From NCBI GenBank assembly GCA_021824575.1, contig JAKAKJ010000072.1:40760-104759 (forward strand): a DNA stretch of 64,000 bases, given 5' to 3'. The DNA is from Chloroflexota bacterium (GTDB taxonomy: Bacteria > Chloroflexota > Anaerolineae > Anaerolineales > Villigracilaceae). Both the position numbers and the translations under genes were made by a program. Shown here one piece after another: positions 54,934 to 64,000 of the stretch. Numbering within the stretch: position 1 is the first letter of the stretch; each line of letters begins with the position of its first letter. The notes under the pieces are model-generated. The model ran no database searches. It was not told the DNA's origin and saw only the letters and a list, made by a program, of their open reading frames with translations.

Positions 54934-55123
54934 ATGGCGGATGAATTCACTGTAAATTTGGATAAAGAAGAAAAGCAGAACTGATTGCACTGATCCAAAA
55001 GGGTGCCCAAGGGCTGGAAAAATCAAACACATTCTGCAGCTCCCCCAACGTTCCGGTTCAGCGGCGGCGATACGCCATCCGCTGAACCGGTTATTCGCTG
55101 ACCGTTTTTTCGCTGCCTTCTAA
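54934..55123 (+). pseudogene. IS630-family transposase N-terminal remnant
   Basis: MADEFTVNLDKEE, then in a second frame AELIALIQKGAQGLEK, then in a third frame IKHILQL...RSGSAAAIRHPLNRLF. Together these match the start of IS630-type transposases (LxxEERxxLxxLIxKGxxxxRKxxHARILL). Two frameshifts and no downstream catalytic part, so it is a dead fragment. It lies between glpK and katG; a CCGGTTCAGCGG...CCGCTGAACCGG hairpin (55053-55090) falls within it. Confidence 0.55.
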
Positions 55124-55133
55124 CACATTTTCG

Positions 55134-57422
<2,289 letters not shown>

Positions 57423-57434
57423 ATCCGCCTATAA

Positions 57435-57466
57435 CAAAAGAGCAGGCATTTGCCCCTGCTCTTTTG
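57435..57466. terminator. Terminator after the selenoprotein peroxiredoxin
   Basis: CAAAAGAGCAGG...CCTGCTCTTTTG, a perfect 12-base-pair stem 14 bases beyond the peroxiredoxin stop. Confidence 0.85.
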
Positions 57467-57479
57467 TCTACAGGTGATC

Positions 57480-58196
57480 TTATTTTTCCATTGCTGGTTT
57501 CCAGACTTTCCACACATTGCCGACCAAATCAGGCCCTGGCTTCAATGTCATTTCACCGGGCATCCAGCCTGCAGGCGTTGCTTCAGTACCTTTACTTGCG
57601 CGAACTTGTTGGAAGGCTTGAATCTGTCGCACCGTTTCGGATAAGCGGCGGCCCACCGGCGGTGTCATCACTTCCATAGCTTGGATCACGCCATCCGGGT
57701 CAATGATGAAGCGACCGCGCAATTCGATTCCCTGATTCTCATCATAGACTCCAAACGCGCGCCCCAAATTCCCTGCTTGATCCGATGCCATGTGGAAGGG
57801 AACTCCTCCATCCACCATCTTTGTTAATTCATTGTCGTTCCACATCTTGTGAACGAAGTGGCTGTCCACGCTGACCGAGATGACTTCCACGCCCAAATTT
57901 TGCAGCTCTGGATATTTATCGGCGACCGCCGATACTTCCGTTGCTCAGACAAAGGTGAAGTCGCCTGGATAGAAACACAGCAACACCCATTTGCCAACGT
58001 AATCCGAAAGTTTTACAGTTGTGAACTTGCCTTGATAATAGGCCGGAGCTGTGAAGTCCGGTGCTTTCTGCCCAACACGAGTTGTCATGGTCATCTCCTT
58101 TTTTTCAACGGTTTGTTCAGCAAGTTGGGAATCGCTAGATTTCTCGCCAACCACAGTCCCAGTGGTGCGTGCGCATCCTGTCGGTTGATCTGACAT
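57480..58196 (-). CDS. Selenocysteine-containing peroxiredoxin (Sec84, UGA decoded)
   Basis: Thioredoxin-fold peroxidase of 238 residues if the in-frame TGA at 57945-57947 is read as selenocysteine. The frame is unbroken on both sides: [32 protein letters not shown], and U falls exactly where peroxiredoxins have the peroxidatic cysteine (FTFVCPTE). Thr of FTF and Arg in [13 protein letters not shown] complete the site. A UGA-proximal hairpin fits a bacterial SECIS. The usual C-terminal resolving cysteine (VCPA) is replaced (EATPAGW), so it looks one-Cys-like. Start at ATG 58196 with [19 protein letters not shown] at 58088 is an alternative. Substrate: hydrogen peroxide or organic peroxides; neighbour of katG. 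Confidence 0.85.
57917..57934 (-). promoter_or_regulatory. Bacterial SECIS-like hairpin after the UGA codon
   Basis: Minus strand TATCGGC GGTC GCCGATA: a perfect 7-base-pair stem with a GGUC loop, beginning 10 bases after UGA, so the loop lies 17 bases from the codon. Bacterial SECIS elements need an apical G/U-containing loop at about this distance for SelB binding; the E. coli fdhF element has a similar GGUC loop. Confidence 0.75.
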
Positions 58197-58220
58197 GGAA
58201 CCTCCTTTCCATTAAAAATT

Positions 58221-58250
58221 ATACTCCGTCATCTATTGTTGACGGAGTAT
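58221..58250 (-). terminator. Terminator after fmt
   Basis: ATACTCCGTCA...TGACGGAGTAT (11-base-pair stem), followed on the minus strand by AATTTTTAA. It lies between fmt and the peroxiredoxin gene and insulates them. Confidence 0.85.
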
Positions 58251-58256
58251 TTTTTC

Positions 58257-59165
58257 TTATTCGGACCAATTACGCGCACCGGCTAAAAATGATTTTCCGC
58301 TCATAGGCTTTTTCCCCGGTGGTTGCACTTCATCAAGGATAAGAAGACCGCCCCGCGCCCTGACCGCGGGCTGACCCCGATAAACCAGCCTCTGCCCCGC
58401 TGGCGCATTTTCCGTTTCAACGTGCGCCCGATGGACTTTCAATATTGCTCCGCCAAAATCCATATACGCGCCCGGCCACGGATTGAAAGCGCGCACGCGC
58501 CGCGCCAGTTCTTCAGCGGGTTGTGTGAAATCAAGCTGGCCCTCTTCTTTTTTCAGCATCGGTGCGTATGTCGCCTTGCTTTCATCTTGTGGCTGCGGTT
58601 GCAATTCGCCGGATAAATAACGCGGCAAAGTTTCGATCAACAAGTCCGCGCCGAGATGAGATAACTTTTCAAACAATGAGCCAGCTGTATCTTCTGCTTG
58701 AATAGGAATTGCGCGTTGAGAAAGCATTGCGCCGGTATCCACGCCTTTATCCATTTGCATGATGGTCACACCGGTTTCAGTGTCGCCCGCCAATATCGCG
58801 GCCTGGATCGGCGCAGCGCCGCGCCAGCGCGGCAGCAACGACGCGTGGACATTTACGCATCCATGCGGGGGCAACGCGAGAACGTCAGGGCGGAGAATCT
58901 GCCCGAAGGCGGCGACCGCGATCAAGTCCGGGGCCCAGAGGCGCAGTTGATCCATCGCTTCGGGAGCGCGTAATTTTTCCGGTTGAATGTACGCGAGGCC
59001 TAAATCCATTGCCAGTGTTTTAACAGGCGGAGACTTAAGCTCGCGCCCGCGTCCCGATGGGCGATCCGGCTGGGTCACAACGCCGACAATTTGATAATGT
59101 TCCGCCAGCGCGCGCAAAACCGGCAGCGCAAAATCCGGTGAACCCATGAAGACGACGCGTGTCAT
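58257..59165 (-). CDS. fmt: Methionyl-tRNA formyltransferase
   Basis: Formylates initiator Met-tRNA with 10-formyl-tetrahydrofolate. The 302-residue protein has VFMGSPDFALPVLRAL, VVTQPDRPSGRGREL, the folate-site CVNVHASLLPRWRGAAPIQ with catalytic Asn/His, and GVTIMQMDKGVDTG with Asp; the C-terminal OB-like domain (residues ~205-302; RRVRAFNPWPGAYM) is present. Start at ATG 59165 (MTRVVFMGSP) without a clear ribosome site. Confidence 0.96.
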   Translation of the reverse strand: MTRVVFMGSPDFALPVLRALAEHYQIVGVVTQPDRPSGRGRELKSPPVKTLAMDLGLAYIQPEKLRAPEAMDQLRLWAPDLIAVAAFGQILRPDVLALPPHGCVNVHASLLPRWRGAAPIQAAILAGDTETGVTIMQMDKGVDTGAMLSQRAIPIQAEDTAGSLFEKLSHLGADLLIETLPRYLSGELQPQPQDESKATYAPMLKKEEGQLDFTQPAEELARRVRAFNPWPGAYMDFGGAILKVHRAHVETENAPAGQRLVYRGQPAVRARGGLLILDEVQPPGKKPMSGKSFLAGARNWSE

Positions 59166-59211
59166 GTTGTGCATTTTAGCATAATAGTACCATTGTCCCT
59201 TACGCAAGTCG

Positions 59212-59240
59212 TTGATTTTTGATTGCTTTCATTGTACAAT
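59212..59240 (+). promoter_or_regulatory. Promoter TTGATT-17-TACAAT
   Basis: -35 TTGATT (59212-59217), 17 bases, -10 TACAAT (59235-59240), followed 37 bases later by the DUF4870 gene. Confidence 0.6.
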
Positions 59241-59276
59241 AATCAAAATCTCAGACCAGTTCAGGAGGAACCACCT

Positions 59277-59615
59277 ATGTCTCAAGCACCTATGTCTGCC
59301 GATGCTACCAGCGACGATAAGCTCTGGGCACTTTTGGCTTACATCATTACTCCCCTTGTCCCCATCATCATTCTGTTGATGGAAGACAAGAAGAACCGCC
59401 CTTTCATCAGGGCGCACAATGCACAGGCTCTCGTCCTTGGAATCATCATCGTGATTCTTGGGGCTGTCATAGGCCCATTCACGCTGGGGATTCTGTCCTG
59501 CGTAGGAGTCCTCCTTTGGTTTGTGTGCATCTACTGGGGTATCCAGGCCTACAATGGCAAGTACGTGGAAGTTCCGGTCATCACCAATTGGGTGAAGAAC
59601 CAGGGGTGGGCGTAA
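59277..59615 (+). CDS. DUF4870-domain membrane protein
   Basis: A 112-residue protein with an Ala/Asp-rich N-terminus and three membrane helices in the DUF4870 pattern: DDKLWALLAYIITPLVPIIILL, a short loop DKKNRPFIRAHNAQAL, LGIIIVILGAVIGPF and VLLWFVCIYWGIQAYNG. Function unknown. Start ATG 59277 has AGGAGG. It is flanked by its own promoter and terminator, so it is a single-gene unit. Confidence 0.9.
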   Translation: MSQAPMSADATSDDKLWALLAYIITPLVPIIILLMEDKKNRPFIRAHNAQALVLGIIIVILGAVIGPFTLGILSCVGVLLWFVCIYWGIQAYNGKYVEVPVITNWVKNQGWA

Positions 59616-59635
59616 GTTCAGAGTATTAAGATTGA

Positions 59636-59664
59636 TAAAAAGACCCGCTCTAGCGGGTCTTTTT
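59636..59664. terminator. Bidirectional terminator after the DUF4870 gene
   Basis: AAAAAGACCCGCT followed by AGCGGGTCTTTTTT with a CT centre; compact GC stem with A/T flanks. Confidence 0.85.
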
Positions 59665-59733
59665 TGATTCATTGTCCCAGAATTGTATTTGCTGTAAAAT
59701 CCACGTGAACTTGATTTCAAATTTGGAGGAAAT

Positions 59734-60465
59734 ATGGACATCGGAAAATCGTTCTCGTATCAATTTGAAGATCATCAATGGATCAGCAAACTTGGTTGGG
59801 GTGCGGTAATCGCCATCGTACCGATTCTGAATTTTGCATGGTCGGGATATATCGTTGGCATCATGCGGAATGTAGCCAATCATCTTTCTGAGCCGCTTCC
59901 GCAATGGGATAACCTGGACAAGAAATTTACCGAAGGGCTTATCCTATTTGCCGCGGGCCTCGTATACGCGCTTCCAATGTTGATCGTCATCTGTCTGCCG
60001 TTGAGCATTTTTGCTTTTTCAAGCATCCTATCGGGGAATGACAATTTGCAAAATGCGGCACAGGCTCTGGCAACCGCAGGCGGATTATTGTTTTATTGTC
60101 TCATGTGCCTGTTTATCATTTATCTGCTTGCTCTTTCCGTGATTTATCCGGCAATCCTTGTGATCTTTTCCCGCGAAGGAACTTTCGCGTCCTGCTTCAA
60201 GTTTCGCGAAGTATTCGATTTGACCGGCAGGAACATTGCGCCTTTCTTTATGGCGTGGGGCATCAATGTACTCGGCGGACTCGCCATCGGATTGGCGGTT
60301 GGAATTTTCAACGCGTTGATTGGTTGGATTCCGTGCGTTGGATGGATTGCCGGTTTGATTGTTGGATTAGGATCGGGCGTTTATCTCACCACAATCTACG
60401 CTCATCTTTTTGGGCAATTCAGTGCGATCGCTTTCGGCCCAAAACAGGAAGTGAAGACTATGTAG
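59734..60465 (+). CDS. DUF4013-domain membrane protein
   Basis: A 243-residue membrane protein of about five helices: MDIGKSFSYQFEDHQWISKLGWGAVI, YIVGIMRNVANHL, LPQWDN, then long hydrophobic segments and a C-terminal FMAWGINVLGGLAIGLAVGIF. This is the DUF4013 layout; role unknown. GGAGG precedes the start. It follows the small DUF4870 gene but has a terminator between. Confidence 0.88.
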   Translation: MDIGKSFSYQFEDHQWISKLGWGAVIAIVPILNFAWSGYIVGIMRNVANHLSEPLPQWDNLDKKFTEGLILFAAGLVYALPMLIVICLPLSIFAFSSILSGNDNLQNAAQALATAGGLLFYCLMCLFIIYLLALSVIYPAILVIFSREGTFASCFKFREVFDLTGRNIAPFFMAWGINVLGGLAIGLAVGIFNALIGWIPCVGWIAGLIVGLGSGVYLTTIYAHLFGQFSAIAFGPKQEVKTM

Positions 60466-60521
60466 CGTTCCTGTTGGATTTGAAAACCTTCAGTCATCTC
60501 CATCAAATATCAAAGGACATC

Positions 60522-60547
60522 AAGCCTGCTTCATTGGAAGCAGGCTT
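60522..60547. terminator. Hairpin after the DUF4013 gene
   Basis: AAGCCTGCTTC ATTG GAAGCAGGCTT, a perfect 11-base-pair stem-loop between the DUF4013 and sulfatase genes; few T residues follow, so termination strength is uncertain. Confidence 0.65.
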
Positions 60548-60615
60548 ACCTGATCTTGATAAAAACCAAATGCTGATAAAATAAAAGCGCTTAATATTGA
60601 TCCAAGGAGTATTCA

Positions 60616-61992
60616 GTGTATAACCGAAGGATTTTTTCGATTCTGGTGCTGGTTGGTATTCTGTTTTCGCAATCGTGCGCGACCCTGCCGCGCATCAATG
60701 AGACGCGCCCAAATTTCCTGATCATTCTGACGGACGACCAGCGATACGACACAATGGATTACATGCCGGCCACGGTCGCAACGATTTTTGATCAAGGCGT
60801 GACGTTCACGCACGGATACGACACGACGCCGCTATGCTGCCCGGCCCGCGCCAGCATCCTGACCGGCATGTACGCGCACAACACAGGCGTCCAAACCAAT
60901 ACCGATCGGCTGAACAAGACAACGTTCTTCTACGATTTGCACCAGAACGGTTATTACACAGGCCTGGTTGGGAAATATCTCAATTCGTGGCACGGTGAGA
61001 CCCGTCCGGAGTTCGATTTCTGGGTTTCATTCTTCCGCGGCGAAAGCGCGTACATTGATCCGCGTTTGAACAACAATGGGAATTGGTCCACGCACAAAGG
61101 ATATATCACCGACATCCTTGGCGATTATGTAATTCAATTCCTTGACCAGGCGGCAAAACAACCGCGACCGTTCGTCCTGCTCTTTGCGCCAAACGCCCCT
61201 CATCAGCCCGCGACGCCGGACCCGGCAGACGAAAACAAACTGACCGATCTTGCGCCGTGGCGGCCCCCGAGTTTCAACGAAGCCGACGTTTCTGCAAAAC
61301 CGGAATGGCTTCAAAGCAAGCTGCTATCGCCGCAGGACATTGCGCTGGACGATGCCTTCCGCCGCGACCAACTTCTCACTCTGATGTCATTGGATCGCGC
61401 TGATGCCCGGATTTTCGACGAGATGAAGAAAAATGGTCAGCTTGATAATACCGTGATTATTTTCCTTAGCGACAATGCCCTGCTTTGGGGCGAACATCGC
61501 ATGACATCAAAGAACAGCCTGTATGAAGAAGCGGTGCATGTTCCATTCGCAATCCGATATCCTCCGCTGATTCCAAAACCTTACGTGGATAATCGCCTGG
61601 TCGCCAATATTGATATCGCGCCCACCCTCTATCAACTAGCGGGACTTCCGATTCCCTCCAATATGGACGGTCAATCCATGGTCAATTTATTCGATGGCGG
61701 TCCATGGCGCAATGCGCTTCTGCTGGAAGGCTGGCCGCCGCGCGGCGTTTATTCCGCCATCCACACCGAACGATACGTTTATTCGGAAACCACCGGCGAC
61801 AAGTCAGAGTTTTATGATTTGCAAACGAACCCGTACGAACTGGGCAACCAAATCGATGATCCGCAGTACCAGACGATCATCCAGCAATTGAAGGGTCAAC
61901 TTCATCAACTGGAAAAGCAAAAGGGAGCGCCGCCCGTCATGGATCCAAGCTGGGTCCCGACATTGAGTCCGACCATCGTCCCGACGCCTTAA
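60616..61992 (+). CDS. Sulfatase-family lipoprotein
   Basis: A 458-residue type I sulfatase. Lipobox FSQSC (Cys21) marks a surface lipoprotein. NFLIILTDDQRYDTMD carries the metal-binding Asp pair, LCCPARASILTG the C-X-P-X-R motif whose first Cys becomes formylglycine, and IIFLSDNALLWGEH the second metal site; the C-terminal domain has YEEAVHVPFAIRYP. GTG start at 60616 with AAGGAG upstream. Likely cleaves sulfate esters from extracellular glycans. The Cys-type motif needs a formylglycine-generating enzyme encoded elsewhere. Confidence 0.9.
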   Translation: MYNRRIFSILVLVGILFSQSCATLPRINETRPNFLIILTDDQRYDTMDYMPATVATIFDQGVTFTHGYDTTPLCCPARASILTGMYAHNTGVQTNTDRLNKTTFFYDLHQNGYYTGLVGKYLNSWHGETRPEFDFWVSFFRGESAYIDPRLNNNGNWSTHKGYITDILGDYVIQFLDQAAKQPRPFVLLFAPNAPHQPATPDPADENKLTDLAPWRPPSFNEADVSAKPEWLQSKLLSPQDIALDDAFRRDQLLTLMSLDRADARIFDEMKKNGQLDNTVIIFLSDNALLWGEHRMTSKNSLYEEAVHVPFAIRYPPLIPKPYVDNRLVANIDIAPTLYQLAGLPIPSNMDGQSMVNLFDGGPWRNALLLEGWPPRGVYSAIHTERYVYSETTGDKSEFYDLQTNPYELGNQIDDPQYQTIIQQLKGQLHQLEKQKGAPPVMDPSWVPTLSPTIVPTP

Positions 61993-62051
61993 TCACGGAT
62001 TTTCGTCCTCTTGACGCTTCTTTCCCGGACTCATAAAATGGATACAACAAT

Positions 62052-62384
62052 TGAGCAGGTACTGGGAAGAGATTCCGAAGCGATGGTTGAGTAGCCGCGA
62101 GCAAAGCGAGCACGTACCGAAACCGAGCAAGGGACGCCGAAGGTGCAAGTCTGGAACAGGCGAAACCAGGCGAAACTCTCAGGCAAAAGGACCCAGCATC
62201 CGAAACACTCTGGAAAGTCCCGCCAAGCGCGAGACACCGACGGTGAAAATTTAGTTTGGTAGTTTGGCAGTTCGATAGTTACGTAGTTACTACGCAACGA
62301 CAAAACCACCCAACTACATAACTAAACGAATCTCTCAGGTCAAATTACAGAGGACGCGCGATATGAATATCGTGCGTCCTTTTA
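62052..62384 (+). promoter_or_regulatory. Tandem glycine riboswitch with terminator, repeat-expanded
   Basis: Two glycine aptamers precede gcvH. Aptamer 1 (about 62052-62196): GGAAGAG, then CGCCGAAGGTGCAA and ACTCTCAGGCAAAAGGAC. Aptamer 2 (about 62206-62354): TGGAAAGTC, CACCGACGGTGAAAA, then AATCTCTCAGGTCAAATTAC and AGAGGAC. Aptamer 1 carries an extra segment (62085-62123, GGTTGAGTAG...ACCGAAACC) and aptamer 2 a ~70-base insertion (62252-62326) made of TAGTTTGG/CCAACTAC units, each in a variable stem. The expression platform is the hairpin at 62352-62379. Glycine binding should favour gcv expression. Confidence 0.88.
62352..62383 (+). terminator. Riboswitch expression-platform terminator
   Basis: GGACGCGCGATAT GA ATATCGTGCGTCC (one mismatch) followed by TTTT, starting at the last bases of aptamer 2, so aptamer folding and terminator folding can compete. 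Confidence 0.75.
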
Positions 62385-62426
62385 GATTCTCGCCTATCCT
62401 ATTTTCCCCAAAGAGGAGATCTTCTA

Positions 62427-62804
62427 ATGAATACTCCAGCCACTCTCAAGTACACCAAGTCCGATGAATGGTTCGATCCATCCAGCGGCGCGATGGGCTT
62501 AAGCGATTATGCCCAGTCGCAGCTCTCTGACATTGTCTTCGTCGAGATCCTCGTTGACGTTGGCGACACAGTCGAGGTTGGAAGTCCGATTGCGTCTGTT
62601 GAATCGGTAAAAGCCTCGGCAGAGATTTACGCATCGGCAGGCGGAAAAGTGACCGGCGTCAACAAAGCTCTGTCCGACAAACCCGAGACGCTCAACAGCG
62701 ATCCGTACGGCGCGGGCTGGATGGTCAAGGTTGAAGGTGGGCAGACAAGCGATGCGATGGATGCCGCCGCGTACGAAACGTACTGCGCGGGAAGAACGCA
62801 TTGA
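62427..62804 (+). CDS. gcvH: Glycine cleavage system H protein
   Basis: The 125-residue lipoyl carrier that shuttles the aminomethyl group between P and T proteins. The lipoyl lysine is in VASVESVKASAEIY; YTKSDEWFD and GLSDYAQSQLSDIVFVEIL are the family's N-terminal pattern. AGGAG precedes ATG 62427. It lies directly after a glycine riboswitch and before gcvPA; gcvT, usually in the same operon, is not here. Confidence 0.96.
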   Translation: MNTPATLKYTKSDEWFDPSSGAMGLSDYAQSQLSDIVFVEILVDVGDTVEVGSPIASVESVKASAEIYASAGGKVTGVNKALSDKPETLNSDPYGAGWMVKVEGGQTSDAMDAAAYETYCAGRTH

Positions 62805-62810
62805 TAAAAT

Positions 62811-62947
62811 GTCATTGCGAGCGAAGCAATCTCAACTAAACTGCAAACTATTGTTTGAAAATATAGTGAGATTGCCACGTCGGCTTGGTCTCGATACGGT
62901 CTCGAAGAGCACTCAACCTACTCAACCAGCGCCTTCCTCGCAACGAC
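62811..62947. repeat. 137-base element between gcvH and gcvPA
   Basis: Begins GTCATTGCGAGCGAAGC and ends CTCGCAACGAC, the inverted termini seen at 37908-37997. Its middle holds GAGATTGC and a GGTCTCGATACGG...CTCAACC stretch related to the spacer at 3341-3500, so it seems to be one repeat nested in another. It fills the whole gcvH-gcvPA spacer. Confidence 0.75.
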
Positions 62948-62959
62948 AAGTGAGCAACT

Positions 62960-64000
62960 ATGACCTACATTCCCATTAGTCCCAAAGAACGGGACGCGAT
63001 GCTGGAGACCATCGGCGTCAAGACGCTTGATGATCTGTTCAAGGATGTGCCAGCCAAACATCGCTTTCCCAAATTGAATCTGCCGCCCGCACTGACCGAG
63101 ATGGAAGCTGCGGCTGAACTGGCAGACATCGCCGCCAGCAACGAAAACGTGCGCGGCGATTTGATTTCCTTCCTCGGCGCGGGCATCTACAACCATTACA
63201 TTCCATCGGTTGTGGATCACATGCTGCGCCGCGGCGAATTCTATACGGCCTACACACCCTACCAGCCGGAAATTTCGCAAGGCACATTGCAGGGCATCTT
63301 CGAATATCAATCGCTGATGTCCGCGCTGACCGGTATGGAAGTTTCCAACGCCTCACATTATGACGGCGCGACCGCCGCGGCGGAAGCCGTCAACATGGCG
63401 TGGGCACAATTTCGCGGCAAACGCAAAAGGGTTGTGATATCGCCAAGTGTTCATCCACAATATCGGGCCGTGATTCGCACGTACACCCAAGGCATGGAAT
63501 TGGAAATGGCCGGGGATGATCCAACAGCCGATTTAGAGTCCGGGCCAGATGCGCTGGCATCATTGATTGACGACAACACGATGATCGTCATCGTTCAATA
63601 TCCCGATTTCTTCGGGCGCATCTACGATTACACCAAACTCATCGAAGCCGCGCACGCAAAAGGCGCGATGGCTTGCGTTGTTGCGAATCCGACTGCGTTA
63701 GCGCTCTTCAAAACGCCGGGCGAAATGGACGCAGATATCGTCGTCGGTGACGGCCAGCCGCTCGGTGTCCCGATGTGGTTCGGCGGCCCGACCGTCGGAT
63801 TCTTCACCACGAAGAAATCCTACGTCCACAAAATGGCAGGGCGACTCGTCGGCGAAACTGTTGATAGTCACGGACAGCGCGCGTACGTTCTCACGCTGAC
63901 CGCCCGCGAACAACACATCAAACGCGAGCGCGCAACATCCAACATTTGCACCAATCAAGGATTGATCGCGCTGGCATCTGCGATTTATATGTCACTGCTT
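62960..64000 (+). CDS. gcvPA: Glycine dehydrogenase subunit 1, 3' end beyond window (partial)
   Basis: The first 347 residues of the two-subunit P protein, which decarboxylates glycine with PLP. It opens MTYIPISPKERDAML and contains SFLGAGIYNHYIPSVVDHM, FYTAYTPYQPEISQGTLQ, FEYQSLMSALTGMEVSNASHYDGATAAAEA (in pieces) and GDGQPLGVPMWFGGPTVGFF, all characteristic of GcvPA. The frame is open to the right edge; the family is about 440-450 residues. The PLP lysine is on subunit 2, expected beyond the window. Start ATG 62960 lies just past the repeat element. Confidence 0.96.
   Translation, partial: MTYIPISPKERDAMLETIGVKTLDDLFKDVPAKHRFPKLNLPPALTEMEAAAELADIAASNENVRGDLISFLGAGIYNHYIPSVVDHMLRRGEFYTAYTPYQPEISQGTLQGIFEYQSLMSALTGMEVSNASHYDGATAAAEAVNMAWAQFRGKRKRVVISPSVHPQYRAVIRTYTQGMELEMAGDDPTADLESGPDALASLIDDNTMIVIVQYPDFFGRIYDYTKLIEAAHAKGAMACVVANPTALALFKTPGEMDADIVVGDGQPLGVPMWFGGPTVGFFTTKKSYVHKMAGRLVGETVDSHGQRAYVLTLTAREQHIKRERATSNICTNQGLIALASAIYMSLL

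Noticed and set aside
57480..58196. Reading the peroxiredoxin as a nonsense-mutated pseudogene or two genes
   Set aside because: The frame is kept on both sides, the TGA replaces exactly the catalytic cysteine and a SECIS-like hairpin follows; an accidental mutation explains this poorly, though it is not formally excluded.

Overview
The window looks like a chromosomal segment of an Anaerolineae-type member of the Chloroflexota (inference; no rRNA or ribosomal marker lies here). The reasons are the aerobic-style heme operon with HemQ, lipoproteins with Pro/Thr/Ala-rich stalks, DUF4870/DUF4013 membrane proteins, an NrfD-based electron-transfer locus, and a large load of short interspersed repeats that often sit inside genes. 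There is no prophage or CRISPR, and only one decayed insertion-sequence remnant.

Layout. 1-8787 (minus): a heme operon hemA-hemC-hemD-hemB-radical SAM-hemQ-hemE-two small membrane proteins-hemH, the last cut by the window edge. 8929-10994: a decayed SpoIIE-type phosphatase tail and an OmpR/histidine-kinase pair, divergent from 11149-15581, a quinone/cytochrome c electron-transfer locus (NrfD-ferredoxin fusion, Ig-like anchor protein, mono-heme and di-heme cytochromes). 15929-18526: ABC exporter. 18546-23934: LCP protein, acyl-CoA dehydrogenase, NarL-type two-component pair. 24000-33440: DinB protein, then PrpB-like lyase, an Fbp-type ABC importer, PrpD, a methyltransferase and an orphan sugar-type binding protein. 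33473-42208: epimerase, cold-shock protein with a well-defined promoter, DEAD-box helicase, papain-like amidase, methyltransferase, MntP, TGS-nucleoside kinase, ketopantoate reductase, histidine phosphatase. 42205-50663: surface-glycan cluster (GT-C and GT2 enzymes, RmlA, RmlB, WecE, WbqC). 50735-54783: glpK, a GT87-like protein, glpD. 54934-58196: IS630 remnant, katG and a peroxiredoxin whose active-site codon is TGA. 58257-61992: fmt, two small membrane proteins, sulfatase. 62052-64000: tandem glycine riboswitch, gcvH, gcvPA (cut by the window edge).

Most notable: (i) the gene at 57480-58196 is best read as a selenoprotein peroxiredoxin with Sec84 at the peroxidatic position and a bacterial-type SECIS hairpin right after the UGA; (ii) palindromic GTAG...CTAC repeats sit in frame inside glpK and prpD, and other repeat families supply peptide segments of HemB, HemC, HemD, HemE and a small membrane protein; (iii) both aptamers of the glycine riboswitch carry repeat insertions in their variable stems; (iv) the NrfD/Fe-S/cytochrome c locus lacks any molybdenum catalytic subunit.
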